Source: Chiua virens
Lineage: Eukaryota; Basidiomycota; Agaricomycetes; Boletales; Boletaceae
NCBI GenBank assembly: GCA_019787685.1
Contig: JAHNUO010000002.1
Coordinates: 62,001-126,000 of the forward strand
Direction of reading: 5' to 3'
Length of the DNA: 64,000 nt
The notes beneath the pieces are model-generated. The model worked only from the letters and a program-made list of their open reading frames with translations. It had not been told where the DNA came from and made no database searches. Both the position numbers and the translations under genes were made by a program. The number at the start of each line of letters is the position of its first letter. Within the stretch, counting starts at the first letter, position 1. Shown one piece after another: positions 1-12,326 of this stretch.

Positions 1-8
1 CTGTCGGA

Positions 9-2203
9 ATGGCGCTCTTGCCGCTCTTTGCTATTGGTTACCTCGCGTTTTGCTACACTGTTCATGACAGGCCAGTGCCAGTCAATACGTATGGCCTCTA
101 CTCTGTGGAGCCGGAACACCTCGGTAGGTAGTAGATCTCCCGGGTACCATGGATCATTCGTGCAATCGTTTACACCCGATCCTGTAGCCACTATCAAGGG
201 TGGTATCACTTCTATCAGTGTTATCGTAATCTCGATTGCACTCCTTCCGATTTATGATATTATCTCCAGTCTGAAGGTAAGCTTTATATATCGGCACAGA
301 TTCAATTATTTACCCCGCCTGTAGAGTGAAGAATTTTTCCGCGTCTTAGCATCGCGTAGTCAAGGTGTCCCATTGGAAACGATTAACTACATATCGAATC
401 CATCTTTTGGGAATACAGACGCGATGATTGCAATGCGGAAAAATAGGTGTTCCAACTACTATATATTTGGAATTGTTGCCTCACTTTTAACCTGGATCGT
501 AGGAACGCTTGCTCCCGGAGTCCGTAAGTAGCAAAGTAATGCTTGTTAAGGATGGCTTTAATTCTCAGCTTCTATCGTGATCAGTAACGATCAACAGCGT
601 ATTGGCTGATGGAGACTTGGTGGCGATTGCTGTTGGAGCGGTGACCCAGCAGAGTGTATTAAAGTGTGTATAACATTTTAAAAACCTTGAGCTTTATTTA
701 TTGTGGGTGTCTAGTGGAACAAACTCTGCGGAACCAGCGTTCAATTCATCTCTAAACGCCGGTACAGCAGCCTCCATCACGTGGGCCGAAATGGAGCTTG
801 GCGTCCAGTACTCTTTCGGAGTAGCAAATACATCAGAAACCGAGTATGCGGCATTCATCGTGCCTGCACCCCTCGATCTTTCCACCTCAACCACGGCAAG
901 ATGGTTATCCGATGTTATCGGGATCAATCCGACGTGTTCTTGGGCTGCCACAAATATAACTTCGACTGTGCAGCTACCCTACAACTCAACAAACGCCTTC
1001 GATCAAAACTTCGCAACAGCGCACCTTGTTGATCTCAACCTGGACGTGCGATTGAACAGCGGCGTTATTCGTGAGTTCTTCGGACATAATATTTGTTCCC
1101 TCTATTCCTTAGCGCCAACTTCTTGTCACCTTCCAGCGCTCGGGAATCCCTTTTTCGCATCGGTCCAAGACCCCACTATTTACGTGACCAACCATACTAC
1201 GCAAGCCATCCCCTCAGATGGATCAACGGTGTTTGTCTTGGGGCAGTGCATATCCGGTTGTTCACCCAGCACACCTGTCGACCTCACACTTGACCTATCG
1301 AGCGTGAGCACCACCTTGACGATCGCCTTGACTGATCAGACATGGTCCATGGCCATCCTGACGTGCCTACCAAACATCACAATTGAAACGCGAGAAGTGC
1401 GCAATGAAGGTCAAGGGATCCTCAGCGTGCAACCGCTTGGGGGGGACAGTAAACTGACGCGCCAGGGTAACCTCAATGCAATCCAGACCACCGCCCTATT
1501 TTCGATTGCAACAATGTATCTCCAAGATGCTGGCCAGCTCACTGGAAGCCGAGTGGAATACTCGTCACTGGGATCACAAGTCCAAGGCGATGTGTTGTTT
1601 GGACAGGCACAGTTCGAAGGGCTGCCAGGGATAGGTGCGACAACTGGTACCTTGGCCACGATCAGTCCTGTATCTATCGAAAACATCACGCAAGGATACT
1701 CTCGGATTATCCAGTCTTCTGCCAAACGTGTGTTCTTTTCTTTTCTTTCTGTTTGCCTGTCGTTCTTGTACTTACATGCCTTGTTCGACATAGCGTTTCT
1801 TGCGAGCTACCTTGGTACTGCTTATGTCCCCGGACGTATCTCCAACTCTGAATTCGTTTTCGCTGCGTCAATTCCTAACTTGGCAGTCTCGACCGCAGTG
1901 TTTGCACTACTCGCAGCGGTGCTCATTATTGCACAATTAAGATCAAGCAAAGGCACCGAGTTTACGCTCGTCAATGTTGCCGCGGCTATGCACAATTCTG
2001 AGCTTCCCGCACACTTTGCCCAGGGACTATTAGATGCGGACGCGGAGGTCGACTCCGAAGTGTATCTTGCTTCTGACAAGGGTATACAACACCTTGGGGG
2101 CAAGCGCCCGGGCGAGTCCCAAGATATTGCGGAGGTGTGGGGCGAAAGGTATATTTATATGCAGAGACGGGTTGATGGTTCCCCGATATTGCACATCAGT
2201 TGA
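9..2203 (+). CDS. Membrane glycoprotein, unknown function
   Basis: Seven exons (9-123, 188-276, 325-523, 585-663, 715-1070, 1113-1727, 1794-2203) join in frame to a 620-residue protein. The N-terminus is hydrophobic (FAIGYLAFCY), and a second hydrophobic stretch (SISVIVISIALLPIYDII) and a third (FGIVASLLTWIVG) follow. A long central region carries many Asn-X-Ser/Thr sites and Cys residues, so it is probably extracellular. A last helix lies near the C-terminus (VSTAVFALLAAVLIIAQL), followed by a polar, acidic tail. I do not recognise a named family; large fungal membrane proteins of this layout are common and uncharacterised. The first ATG lies nine bases from the window edge, so the true start may lie upstream and the gene may be incomplete here. 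Confidence 0.6.
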
Positions 2204-2897
2204 GGCGGACGATCAAGTGTCGTACCATTTTCTCTCCCTATTGCGCTAGTTTGGTATTTGATCTGTCGGTGCATTGAGCGGTGAATATTTGAATCGTCTC
2301 GACACGACGTCTGTATTCGTAAAGTTGGCTGCGGAATAATAGTTGGGTTGATACCATTCGTTACACTAGACTAGTTATTCAAAATATTCAACCCGGCGAA
2401 GAAGCTGGTAAGCCGAGGAAGTGTATCTGTGAGTCTGTGACTCGGACGGTGACGGTGCAGTCGCTTGAGCTTTCAAAGGTTCCAGTTTCAGAGCTTCAAC
2501 ATGCAGAGCTTATTAGTATCATTGCTTGTCCAGGGATCCCCCACTCAGTAGGAGACGATGGTAATTATTGATTTATACGACGGTCTCGTCAAGCATGCAT
2601 GTACGTATTGACTCTTCTACCTAACACCTAACCTCGCACGAGTCGAAACGTTGACGCCGAGCCCCATCCATTGCTATAATCACATCGACGCTTGCTCGTC
2701 AACGGCAATCTATACATATGACAACTCCGAGAAAGAGTGGACATCCCCAAAGCAAGAACGAAATCATCGCGAAAAAAATCCATAAATAGTACGTAACGAA
2801 CGGCCGATCAAGAAAACAACCCTTCCGAAAGGTCGATCTGACATGCAAAGACATCCAGCATCTCTCGCTTTTTCATGGCTTTCGGTCTCGCCCTCGA
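2204..2897. other. Intergenic spacer
   Basis: This gap separates two convergent genes, so it should hold both 3' ends and their polyadenylation signals. I see no convincing coding exon, repeat or RNA gene in it. Confidence 0.6.
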
Positions 2898-5800
2898 TCA
2901 CATCGCCAGCGCTTGCCGAAGGTATTCGTCGAGCATCTGCAGACACGCTCGTCAGTCCAGGGAAGGCCAGCGTATCAACGCGACACCCACCTTGTCCATC
3001 TCGTCCAACTGCTGAAACGCCCCCGAATAAATCTCCTGAATCTCCGGATGCAGCGTCTGCACCTCGATCGACCGCCCAAATAGCATCTCCTCCACCGGGT
3101 GCAACGGCGGCTCGGACACTTTAGGCACGGTCCCTGCAATCTCGATGATTGCCAGCATCTGCGTCACACCAAAATCGTCAGGGGAGATGTAAGGGCGTTT
3201 GATCGGCGGGCGGGGTGGTGCTTGCGGTAGTGGCGACGCTGCATATGGCTGCACCTGCATCTGAGGTTCCAACGCAGGCAGTTTGGACGTCGTGTCGGTC
3301 CGCGGGCTCATGCTAAACTCGAGCTCGGTTGGACTCACCAGCTGCGCGGTCGGTGTCGCGTACATGGACGTCGTCGACGTGATGTCCGACAGGACCGACG
3401 CGATCGACGGTTGGCGGTGGGACTGCAATTGGGCCTGGGACTGGGCTGGCGGGGTGGTCGAGCGGGGGCGTGTGGGCGTCGTCGCTGAAGGCATCGTCGG
3501 CGTTGCAGAACGCGAGTCCACATCGCCGAGCGGCGAGGGTGACGTCGTTCGCTTTGCGTCTGGCCCGGCCAGTGGCGTCGGCGTTCGTCCCTCACTACGC
3601 ATCGCCGATTCATCTACCGAGTACATCGACGAAGACGACCCTGTCGAATGCGCCGACGGCGGGTCTTCGGACCGGTCGTCCATTGCCTTGATGCTGGCAT
3701 ATTGGACACCGAGGCGTTCGTCCTTGATCTTGGCGAGAACCCGATCCAATTTTTCGTTCATCCCATCCCTGTCCTTGCTCCTCCCAAAGATACCTTCCAA
3801 GAGATCGCTCTTTGGCAGTGGAGACGGTGACCCACTTGTTTCCCGAAGCTCTTGCTCGATGATATCGCTCACGTCATAGGACTCCCCGTCTTGCACGTAC
3901 GAATATCGGATACGGTCCCCAGTATCATACCGCGAGCTCCGAATCATGACATTTCCAGGTAGGAATACATCAATACCCCGGACCGAGTTCGTCTGCGCAG
4001 AGAGAATAGCACGCTGTTTCTCCCTTGAAGCAGCCCTCTGCGCGGCGATGATCTCTTGTCTAGACAACTGGCGCGGTTTGTGTATTGTCTCTTCCGGTGT
4101 CGCATTATCAGAGCTGAGGCTAGAGCCTGAGATAGAATCGCGGAGGTGTTGGAGGGCAATTTCGTCAAGAGGAGCAGACATACGGTGACGAGACGACGAC
4201 GTGCGGTAGGAAACCGCACGCCGCAGTATGAACACCGGGTCTTCGGAAGAGACGTCTTCCACATTTGCAAGCAAGAGTGCAGAGTCGATGGAACGACGTT
4301 TGCCCCCATCTTGGATGCGTCGAAAAGTCGGCGCGCGTGGATAGGCATCGACCACTTTGCTCGAGGGTGATAGTTCCCGTTCTAAGACGACAGACGCAAA
4401 ATGTATTCATGTCAATACATACGACAAGCATGAATGGTAATGTCTTACCTTGGCCATTTATGGAAGCAGTCAACCAGTACCGAACTTTGGTAGAGCTTCT
4501 TCTCTTGGTAAGTTTGTCTTCGACTTCGTCTCCACCATCGACGACACCCTCGAGTATACCAAATCTCTCCAGTCCAAGCTCAATCACCTCCGCAACAGTA
4601 ACGTTCTTCGGGAAAGTGAAGACCTTCCGACGATGGCTCAGCGACACCCCAGAGGAAACGGACGAGACAGATGTCGTCCGATCCTTCAACGTGTTCTTGA
4701 ACACGATTGCCTCTGTGAGAGGATCAAACACCATATCATCGGGGAGGTCCTCAGGGTAGATCACCAATTGTAACGCAAATCGGACCGAAGGTGAGCTGAA
4801 CCGTTCAGGCGTGACATTGACGCCAGTGGTCGTCAAAGAGACGTTGAGATTTCCGATCGTGTCGCGCGTTGAATCTGCGTATATGGTGTCTTCGTCCTCA
4901 TCCGCAAGGAGACTTTCCTTTCCGTCAATGCCACGCTTGTTCAAGTAAAATTTGACTGCCGAATCGTCCGTGAAATCGTTCATGGAGAGTTGTCTGATGG
5001 CGGGGTGCATGGAGAGGTTGCTCGACACCGAGCTGATACTTCCCATACTGCTCCGCTTGATTTTGGGGAGCTCCATCACAGCCTCGACGGTGCTTTCAAA
5101 CACCACAAGGGGTTTCTCCTCTGGCAAAAGTACCGTCGACGACCCTTCGACTTGCTTGATCGTGAGATAATAAGACATCGCATCTTCTGTCTCGGACGAG
5201 GGGAGCCGAAATCGCTGGATGGTTTGTCGGACAAGGTCCGAGGAGGTTGTTGACGAGTTGAGCAAAACGGTCTTGAAGGTGGCTTCCGTTTGCACATTTT
5301 TTCCTGCGAAAATGCGAATGACGCTGAGTTCGGGAACACCAATATGTCCGTCCCCGGCTGGGGTAATGATGAGAGAGCCAGGACGTTGTCGTGATGAAGG
5401 CAGACCGAGACCGAGACTTGCGGGCGTGGTGCTTGGGCTAGAGTAAGGAGAATTACCAGCAAAGGCAGACTGTAAACCATACGATGGTGCCTCTGGAGGT
5501 GAGGAAGGTGAACGGTTGAGGTATTGTTGGTATAGGGCTTGTTGTTGTTGATCTCGTTGGCGTAAAGTAGATGCGTGCTGAGAGACTTGGCCCGGACCAC
5601 TTGGCGTCTGAGGGCCACCCAAAGAGGGCTGTTGTGGCCTTGGAGGGGTAGCTCTAGGTTCAATGGGGGCACGAATTGGCTGCTGTTGCTGTGGGATTGT
5701 GGTAGCTGTGGTAGATATCGAGCTTTCGGCGGCATTACTATGTGGTTGATTCGAGGAATGACCAGAGTCCTGAGACTCGCGCGTGATGTCCGAAGATATG

Positions 5801-7407
5801 CTCTCGATCGATGCCTTGTCTTTGTTTTTGTCCTTTTTGCGCCCAAACAACCCAAAGACACCACGTCCTTTTTTCTCCTTCTTCTGATTTCCCTCGTCGT
5901 CAGTGGTGTCGCGCTCCTTGCGAAGTTTTCCACTTCCTAACTGAGACTTTATAGGCTGGTTGGAAACGGCAGAACTGCTGGGAGCAGTCTTGTCCTTGTC
6001 CTTGCCTTTCGCCTTTTTCTTGGAAACGTCCTCGAGAACATCCACCTCCTCGCGAATACGCTTGCGTTCGGCTTCTTGCTGTTGCATACCAGGACTTGGA
6101 TTTAAGGTACTAACGGCAGACGGAGATGGCTTGGAGGGATCATCACGTATAAGGGTAGGAGTGGCGGAGAGTTTTCGCGTTTCAATGGCGTCGGTGGGGT
6201 CCGTGGATTTACTAAGAGAGGTAGTCGAAGCAGAGTGCTTCTCAGGGGACAGCCTATCCCACGAACTTTGATTACGCAACGCTTGTTGAGAGAGCATCTT
6301 CTGTTCCTGCTGTTGTTGTTGACGTTGCTGGGTAATGATCGTCTCTTGTTGTTGTTGCGATGGAGCTTGTTGTTGTTGTTGCTGGCCAGGCTGCTGCTGT
6401 AGCCCACCAGGCCGAAGCATCTCCGGCGTCATCAATACCTGTTGCTCCTTCCTCTTTTGTGCCGCCCGGGCCTGCATGTCCTCTGCAGCAGAGTCATCCC
6501 AGCTCATGCCATCATCCGGTTCTGATTGCATGGCATCCATCGTCATGCTCCCGTGGTCCTCTATCTGACTTTGCTTCGTGCGGATGGACATTTCTTCGGC
6601 AAGCTCTGGATCCTCCTCCTCATATGCACCATCTTCCCACTCGATATCTTCCTCCTCCTCTTCCTCCTCATTCCAGACGGCAGGGGGATAACGATGTACC
6701 GAGAGTGCAGGAGTGAACATGACGCCTCTCGTACCTGATCGAGGGTGGGTTCCTGCGGGGAGACCGGGGGTCGGAGAAGGCGAGCGACTCGTACGAGAGG
6801 ATAGGTTATTACGAACGCGCTCGATATCTTCTTGAAGCTCTTGCGGAGTCGCATGGGCAAGCTATAAAAGCGGTGCCAAGTCAGAAACGTACTCCTACAA
6901 GATAAACAACCGAACACGTACGTCGACGTTACGGTGTTTGTTGAGACGCGCGAGACGTTCAAACGGGGTCTCGATGTTTTCCGCAGGGATATACCCGACG
7001 TCCTGCGTTTTCAGCACGCGCACCAGCCACCAATAACTGTTTGTGTCGTCCATGAGGAAGAGACTGTCGCCCTTGACGACACTGGCTTGACCCTCTACTG
7101 TAGCAGCGAAGCTGTGGAGGGAATAGACCAAGTCGAAGTCGATGCTCTCGTTTGGGATAGAGAGGGAGGAAGAGCGGTCGTCGTCATCGTCCATATAGTC
7201 CATCTCGCGGTCATCCGCGTCGGAGTCGTCTTCGAGGACGGAATGCTCCTCGTCGGAAGCACCACCAGAGCCGTATTGGTTTGTCGCATCGGCGTGGGCG
7301 TGCATGTGGGAGCTCGCCATGGACTGTTCGTCACCGATGATGTGGTCGCGAAGGTCAAAGGTATCTTGTCGCTTAGGTGTAGCTCTACGAACGTGTTCCT
7401 GTGACAT
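2898..7407 (-). CDS. SH3-domain cell-polarity scaffold, Bud14/Tea4-like
   Basis: Four exons (7407-6922, 6861-4449, 4381-2991, 2936-2898) give exactly 1443 codons. An acidic N-terminus leads to an SH3 domain at about residues 95-155 (DLVYSLHSFAATVEGQ, then YWWLVRVLKTQDVGYIPAEN). It runs straight into ETPFERLARLNKHRN, the signature that follows the SH3 in yeast Bud14 and fission yeast Tea4. These proteins recruit type 1 phosphatase to sites of polarised growth and to microtubule or formin machinery. The middle is a long Gln-, Ser- and Pro-rich disordered region with a Lys-rich patch. Two globular stretches follow, around residues 600-700 and 790-870, that look like ubiquitin-fold or Ras-association domains; that is inference. 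The start is the first in-frame ATG after a TTG-only extension, and an upstream non-coding or short exon is possible. Confidence 0.75.
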
Positions 7408-7759
7408 GAGTGAATATCGTTTCCAAGTACGTGTCAATGGGTGAGAAATCGAAAATGGATGTGTGGTATATGTCTGAGTCTGGTTTCAATAAATGAGAGT
7501 CGTGCTAACAAAGATCAGAAGGACCACTGGACATGCTCCAGGACGAGCTCGCTATGGAAGATGACGAGGACGGGTCGAAGACACAGCGCAAGTTGACCCA
7601 CGTAGAAGTGGCTGTGCTATTTTCCCCTTCCATCGCAACCACTCCACAGTGAGTTACATACTATAATTAACGGAACCTTAACAAGGATCCGGTGGAATTA
7701 GTCCAAAGTTCGTCCGAGTCGCTACATTACCAACGCTGCGTACTAATACGCGATTCTAA
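7406..7759 (+). CDS. Small hypothetical protein, 75 residues
   Basis: Three candidate exons (7406-7440, 7514-7648, 7702-7759) close in frame to 76 codons, with strong donors (GTGAGA, GTGAGT) and a CTAAC branch-like site before the first acceptor. The product begins MSEYRFQVRVNG, has an acidic middle (ELAMEDDEDGSK) and ends with a basic tail. I do not recognise the family. Its proposed ATG overlaps the proposed ATG of the divergent polarity-scaffold gene, which makes at least one of these two starts suspect. Transcript data would decide. Confidence 0.35.
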
Positions 7760-8527
7760 CGGACATACTAGACTCGTAGTTTCAAAGAAAACACTTTAGG
7801 TCGTCCCCAACAACCATGCCGAGGTGTTTCTGCAACATAATTCTACACGCCAGCTAACCCAATACATGGCGATACTATGAGCCCACCACAAGTACAAGAC
7901 CATGATGTCTTGAGGAGCCTATCTGATTATCAGAACTGTTTACAAGCACGAAACAATTAAGTGTGTACAGCACAACTGTCTGGCTTTTCTCAACTCATTG
8001 ACAGCTATACGTCGCCATCGATACGGTGGTTGCGTATACGTACAGGACGCTGCACAGAAATCTCCCTTTGGGAACTCGAGCTACGTGGTCCAGGCTCCAT
8101 AGCCGCGGGGAACATTTGTCAGTAAATTTTACACATTTACATGAGTCTGGTTATGGCCCCACTCATATATGGTATAGTCTATCAAGACGAATGTGCTTTC
8201 CTCCCAGTGTGATGATGATTTCATCATATTTCTGACTCGTGTACCAACATGCTGCAGGTTCAAATTCTTGAAGTAATGATATGTACGCAGTGATTGGTCG
8301 CCAAGAGCGATAGTCACGGGAATGCTTTTCAAGGGTCGTTCTCCAGTCGTAACTGCATCAGACAGACCCTGCAGGTTCACTGATTAGTAATGATTTGACA
8401 AGTAAACTCCTCCGAGTCAATCCCCTCTTATTTTTGCTCTTATCGCCCACTTCCTCCATAACATGACGACTGTCGCTTGCCAGTACTAAGTGGTTCAGAC
8501 AGTTTCGTCCGCTACTGCACTCGCATC
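7760..8527. other. Intergenic spacer
   Basis: No exon set with splice sites could be built on either strand. Short open frames are present but show no family resemblance. The last part should contain the promoter of the receptor-like gene downstream. Confidence 0.5.
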
Positions 8528-9684
8528 ATGGCCACCCCATCTAGTATGTCCGATCGAACTATATTTTATGTTATGGGCAGTTCAGCAGGTTATCAGTTCG
8601 AAATTATCGCTGACCATTGTCGATATCTCTCCCAAAAGTCTTTGCTACAGTTGTCGAGATCCTCGGATTACTTTTGATAACATGGAGGATATGGTTTCGC
8701 TTCAAGATTGGCCGTTTTTGGTGGGAGGATGCATGGGCGGCCATTGTACTCGCAATAGGGATAATCTGGGTCATAACATATTGGGCTCTGAACTCAAGTA
8801 AGTCGGATCGCTCAAGTTGTGAGGAAATGGTCTGAATCGGCACTTAGATGGCGTGATCTCTATTGTGGGCGGGTGGTTTAACTCGATTAGCTTCACCTGC
8901 ATCGTAGCGTACGGATTCTTTTCTTTTTCACTGTCCCTATGCGTGTTTTCATGCCCTATCATCATAGGTCTGCACGCATGAGTGTCTTGTTTTCTGTCAT
9001 TAGGATTATTCACGCCCCGTCGCGGCTTCTCAAGTTCACCTACGCCTGTGTAGCGTTCTCCGCGACATGTTGGACAATACTTATCGTCGCCAAGCTCGTG
9101 CAGTGTGTTTTGGATCCGAGATGGCATCATATTTATACGTCCGGAAGACCCTCCTGTCTAACAACAGCGCCAATTACAATCTTTTAATTCACAAGTAAGC
9201 TCACACTCTATCTCTGGCGAATTGATTATATTTATGACGTCGGATTGGGATATCCAGCTGATTGCATCGGAGTCTCAGCTTTAGTCACCATTCCTCTATT
9301 CATGCTCTGGAAAGTCAAACTGCCTCAACGTAAGAAGAGAATGATTCTTTCCATTTTCGCTTCCAGTGTTGTCCTAGCCTTTGGAACCCTTTTCCATACG
9401 GTTGGCCAGATTCTGCATATTCACGTCGTGATGACTGCCGGTATGCATGCCATGGTGAGTCTAATAGAATTTGTGGCATTTAGACACCGTTCCAAATTTG
9501 CTTCCAGGTTGCTCTATCGATCATTGTCTGTAACTTGCTTGTTATCGTTACCTACACGTGCAGGTTTCTGCTGCGTAACGCTGGTAAGCTCGCCATGTCA
9601 ATTAAGAGCACGGAGGAATCCAGCGATCACGACGCGAGCGAGGCCAGCAGCTGCAGGAACGGACTTATCTCTGACGACTGTTGA
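8528..9684 (+). pseudogene. Seven-helix receptor-like (rhodopsin-domain) membrane protein with one nonsense codon
   Basis: Exons can be followed from the start to a TGA at 9682-9684. The splices 8799/8849, 8908/8969 and the pairs around 9190-9250 and 9455-9510 all preserve frame. Helices are clear: VVEILGLLLITWRIW, AAIVLAIGIIWVITYW, FTYACVAFSATCWTILIVAK, IGVSALVTIPLFMLW, MILSIFASSVVLAFGTLF and ALSIIVCNLLVIVTY, with a polar Ser- and Asp-rich tail. This is the layout of fungal integral membrane proteins annotated as rhodopsin-domain or PTH11-like. In the fourth exon the family-like stretch APITIF is followed by TAA (9185-9187), where related proteins as I remember them have Gln. The donor GTAAGC lies only nine bases further. 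All else is intact, so this is either a very young pseudogene or a missed intron. Confidence 0.55.
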
Positions 9685-10589
9685 CCTGGACATGGCTTTC
9701 ACTAGTCCTGGGGCGTGTCGGGATGGGAAGCATTCAAATTCGAGTATAGGTCAGGAAGGTCTCGTGCATGCAAGAGTCGCCTTAATATACTAGACTAGTA
9801 GATACATGCGATAGTGACTTAACTTACATTACTCAAATCAAATCAATTTTGAAATACTGCCATATGACTTGCTCTCTATTAAAGATCTAAAATATAGTAT
9901 ATACTTTGATGGCTCCCACATTCAGGATGGCAACTCTTACTGCTCGCCGTCCTCCAATTCAAGGCCACGACCCGACGATGTTTCAGTTGTGACACCGGTT
10001 TGTCTTGACGATACATATCATGATCCCGAATCGCTCCGAGTCGATAATTTTGCTTTGCACCGACTACTACCCGCCTTTATCGTCATCTAATGGACGGGTT
10101 CGTGTTAGCATCTACAACACGAGTCGAGGATGGCCCTCCCCTGGCTGAATTCATCATCAAAGTTGGCTCACTCGTGAGATCACAAAACACACCTCTACGT
10201 CATCTCACGCGACGGCAGAATCTACTAGACTACCTCGACGCATGCACCGGAGAAACCCTCTCGGAATGGCCCATCCGCATAGCCTCTGCCGCTTTCTGAG
10301 ATACGACGACACGCATGAAAATCGAGTCTGACATTGAATACGATGACAGGGCCTGGTTTTCGGAAAACCGCGAGATTGCAACTGGTCATGGCAACAAAAT
10401 CACTGTTTGGAGTTTAGAGCCTCGGTGATATCCTTCCCTCTGACTATCTTCACAACGTACGTGCACCTGCATCAGTAAGCTCCACTTGTCCCTCATGACA
10501 TCGATTGCGGCCGACAGACATAGATTCGGGAGAAAGAATCACGTCCTTCGGGACGAGCGGTCAAGTGCGTGCACTACTAAACTTAGATA
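9685..10589. other. Gap with possible decayed exons
   Basis: There are short open stretches, for example 10090-10299 and an acidic one around 10318-10428, but no start, splice chain or family match. They may be remains of the same locus as the coiled-coil exon that follows. Confidence 0.3.
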
Positions 10590-10590
10590 G

Positions 10591-10914
10591 AACGTCACCA
10601 CGCTGACACTGGTTTCGGATACGCGAATTCAAAGGATTGTCAACCTCGAGGAAGCCGTCCGGGCACTCAAGAACTTGAATGAGCTTGCAATGCTCCAGGT
10701 CCGCTATGAGCGCTCCGACCTCGGCGAAAAAGGAGCTCGAACCTTGAGGACATCCAATGAAGCGAAAGATCGAGACATCAATATCGACACCCTTACTGCC
10801 GAAGTGGACCACTGGAAATGTTCTGATGCAGCCAAACCAGAGGAGCTCGCCGCTGCACACACGAGACTCGAGGAGCGCCGTCCCGATTCGCTGGGTAAAT
10901 TTCTGAATATGTAA
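10591..10914 (+). CDS. Coiled-coil hypothetical fragment
   Basis: An open frame follows a splice-acceptor-like site and encodes about 107 residues with heptad-like spacing (IVNLEEAVRALKNLNEL, then LTAEVDHW and EELAAAHTRLEERR), rich in Glu, Leu, Arg and Lys. No upstream start exon could be fixed. It ends about 115 bases before the kinase gene and could be the last exon of a small coiled-coil protein or a relic. No family is recognised. Confidence 0.3.
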   Translation, partial: NVTTLTLVSDTRIQRIVNLEEAVRALKNLNELAMLQVRYERSDLGEKGARTLRTSNEAKDRDINIDTLTAEVDHWKCSDAAKPEELAAAHTRLEERRPDSLGKFLNM

Positions 10915-11028
10915 CCCGACTCAGTCTGAGAATGACATCATCGCACTATGTAGTACTTCCGCGCTCTGAAACGCAACTCGGAAATAATAAGCCCCTTTTT
11001 TCATCCTCTCTTCCATATCTTCATCGCC

Positions 11029-11979
11029 ATGACATTGTCCGACTTCTCTGGTCAGCCAATCAGTCATTACCGTATCACTTCGCCCGTCAGTTCGGGTGCA
11101 ACCAGTTCTGTTTACGGTGCGGTCGACACAGAACGCCCTGGAAAGTATGCCATCAAGTGTATCTCCAAGTCACAACTTACCCCTAAACAACTCCTCCGTC
11201 GAACGTCTGAGGTATTTCACCACACACTGGTGTCGGGATGCCCACATGTCCAGCCATTGCAAGAGATCATCGACGAGGATACATACATGTTCCTCGTCAC
11301 CGAGCTCTGCGGGGGAGACTTGTATCAGGCCATCTGGGGCTATCGGATATTCCTACGCAACGATGCGCTCGTCAAGGAGACATTCCTAGACATACTCGAC
11401 GGCGTCTATGCCTGCCATCAAATAGGAGTATTCCACAGGGACCTCAAACCAGAGAATATCCTGTGTACGGAAGCAGGTACTGATATCCACATCGCCGATT
11501 TCGGGCTCGCGACCCGCAAGCGCATCTGCAGAGGCTCGCGCTGCGGTAGCCCGGATTACATGAGTCCAGGTAAATCCTCCCCATGTGTCTCCCTCGCTGC
11601 TGCTCATGTCCTTCCAGAACAATGGACGGAAGACGACTCGGAGATTGTGTATTACCCCGCCCTCGCCGATATCTGGTCACTGGGTATCATTCTGATAAAC
11701 CTCGTCACCGGCCGTCGTCCATGGAACACCGCGCGTGTATCCGATATCCACTTTAGGGCTTTCCTCGAAGACAAGGATTACCTGTATTGTACCTTGCCCA
11801 TCTCTCGTCCACTCAACAAGCTGCTCGAGTGCATTCTTTGTCCGAATCCTGTTGATCGACTCCAGATCCTGCAGATCCGCAAGGCAATTTCGAGCATGGA
11901 TACGTTCTATCGGGTTCCGGGCCAGTCGTCTGATAATACGGCACTTGGATGGTCAAAGAAGGCCCCGTTATTGCGGTAG
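11029..11979 (+). CDS. Ran1/Sks1-like serine/threonine kinase, copy A
   Basis: Two exons (11029-11569, 11618-11979) encode 300 residues. The unspliced frame is also open because the intron is 48 bases. Kinase landmarks are present in order: YAIKCISK (ATP-binding Lys), HRDLKPEN catalytic loop, DFGLAT metal-binding site, SPE before the intron join, and DIWSLGIILINLVTGRRPW. The activation-loop style (CGSPDYMSPE) recalls the Ran1/Pat1-Sks1-Vhs1 group of fungal kinases, which act in nutrient and meiotic control. The glycine-rich loop is degenerate (SSGATSSVY instead of GxGxxGxV). Two related kinases lie at 14.6-15.7 and 34.9-36.0 kb and share the intron position. Unlike them, this copy has no recognisable extra C-terminal exon. 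Confidence 0.8.
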   Translation: MTLSDFSGQPISHYRITSPVSSGATSSVYGAVDTERPGKYAIKCISKSQLTPKQLLRRTSEVFHHTLVSGCPHVQPLQEIIDEDTYMFLVTELCGGDLYQAIWGYRIFLRNDALVKETFLDILDGVYACHQIGVFHRDLKPENILCTEAGTDIHIADFGLATRKRICRGSRCGSPDYMSPGKSSPCVSLAAAHVLPEQWTEDDSEIVYYPALADIWSLGIILINLVTGRRPWNTARVSDIHFRAFLEDKDYLYCTLPISRPLNKLLECILCPNPVDRLQILQIRKAISSMDTFYRVPGQSSDNTALGWSKKAPLLR

Positions 11980-12326
11980 GTACGTTGCAACGTCATTGAT
12001 CATCTGTCACGCGAGACTCAATGGTAGAAACATTGAATCCGCAGATCGACAGGACATTCGTGATGATAATAGACGCATGCGGAAGCGACCGGCACATCGC
12101 ATTCTCTGAGGCTTGGGGAAGGTGTCCGAGGACTTCTCTTGTGTTGTGGTTGAGGGCTGCGAACGACCCGCACCCACTCTTTTTGTATTCTCTAATGTAC
12201 GATTAGACGTAATACAATCCTTCCTGATTTATCCAACGAGGTTTTCTTATCTCACATTAACCGACCCAGGATCGAACATCCACCAGATCCAAGAGGTTCA
12301 TCCAAAGCAGAGGGCAAGTCATCCTC
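11980..12326. other. Intergenic spacer
   Basis: The 3' flank of the kinase and the promoter of TSR2, both on the same strand. No further feature is seen. Confidence 0.6.

Noticed and set aside
5076..5933. Minus-strand open frame of 285 codons inside the polarity-scaffold gene
   Set aside because: It is a shifted frame of the Gln/Ser-rich exon; the overlapping frame carries the conserved domains.
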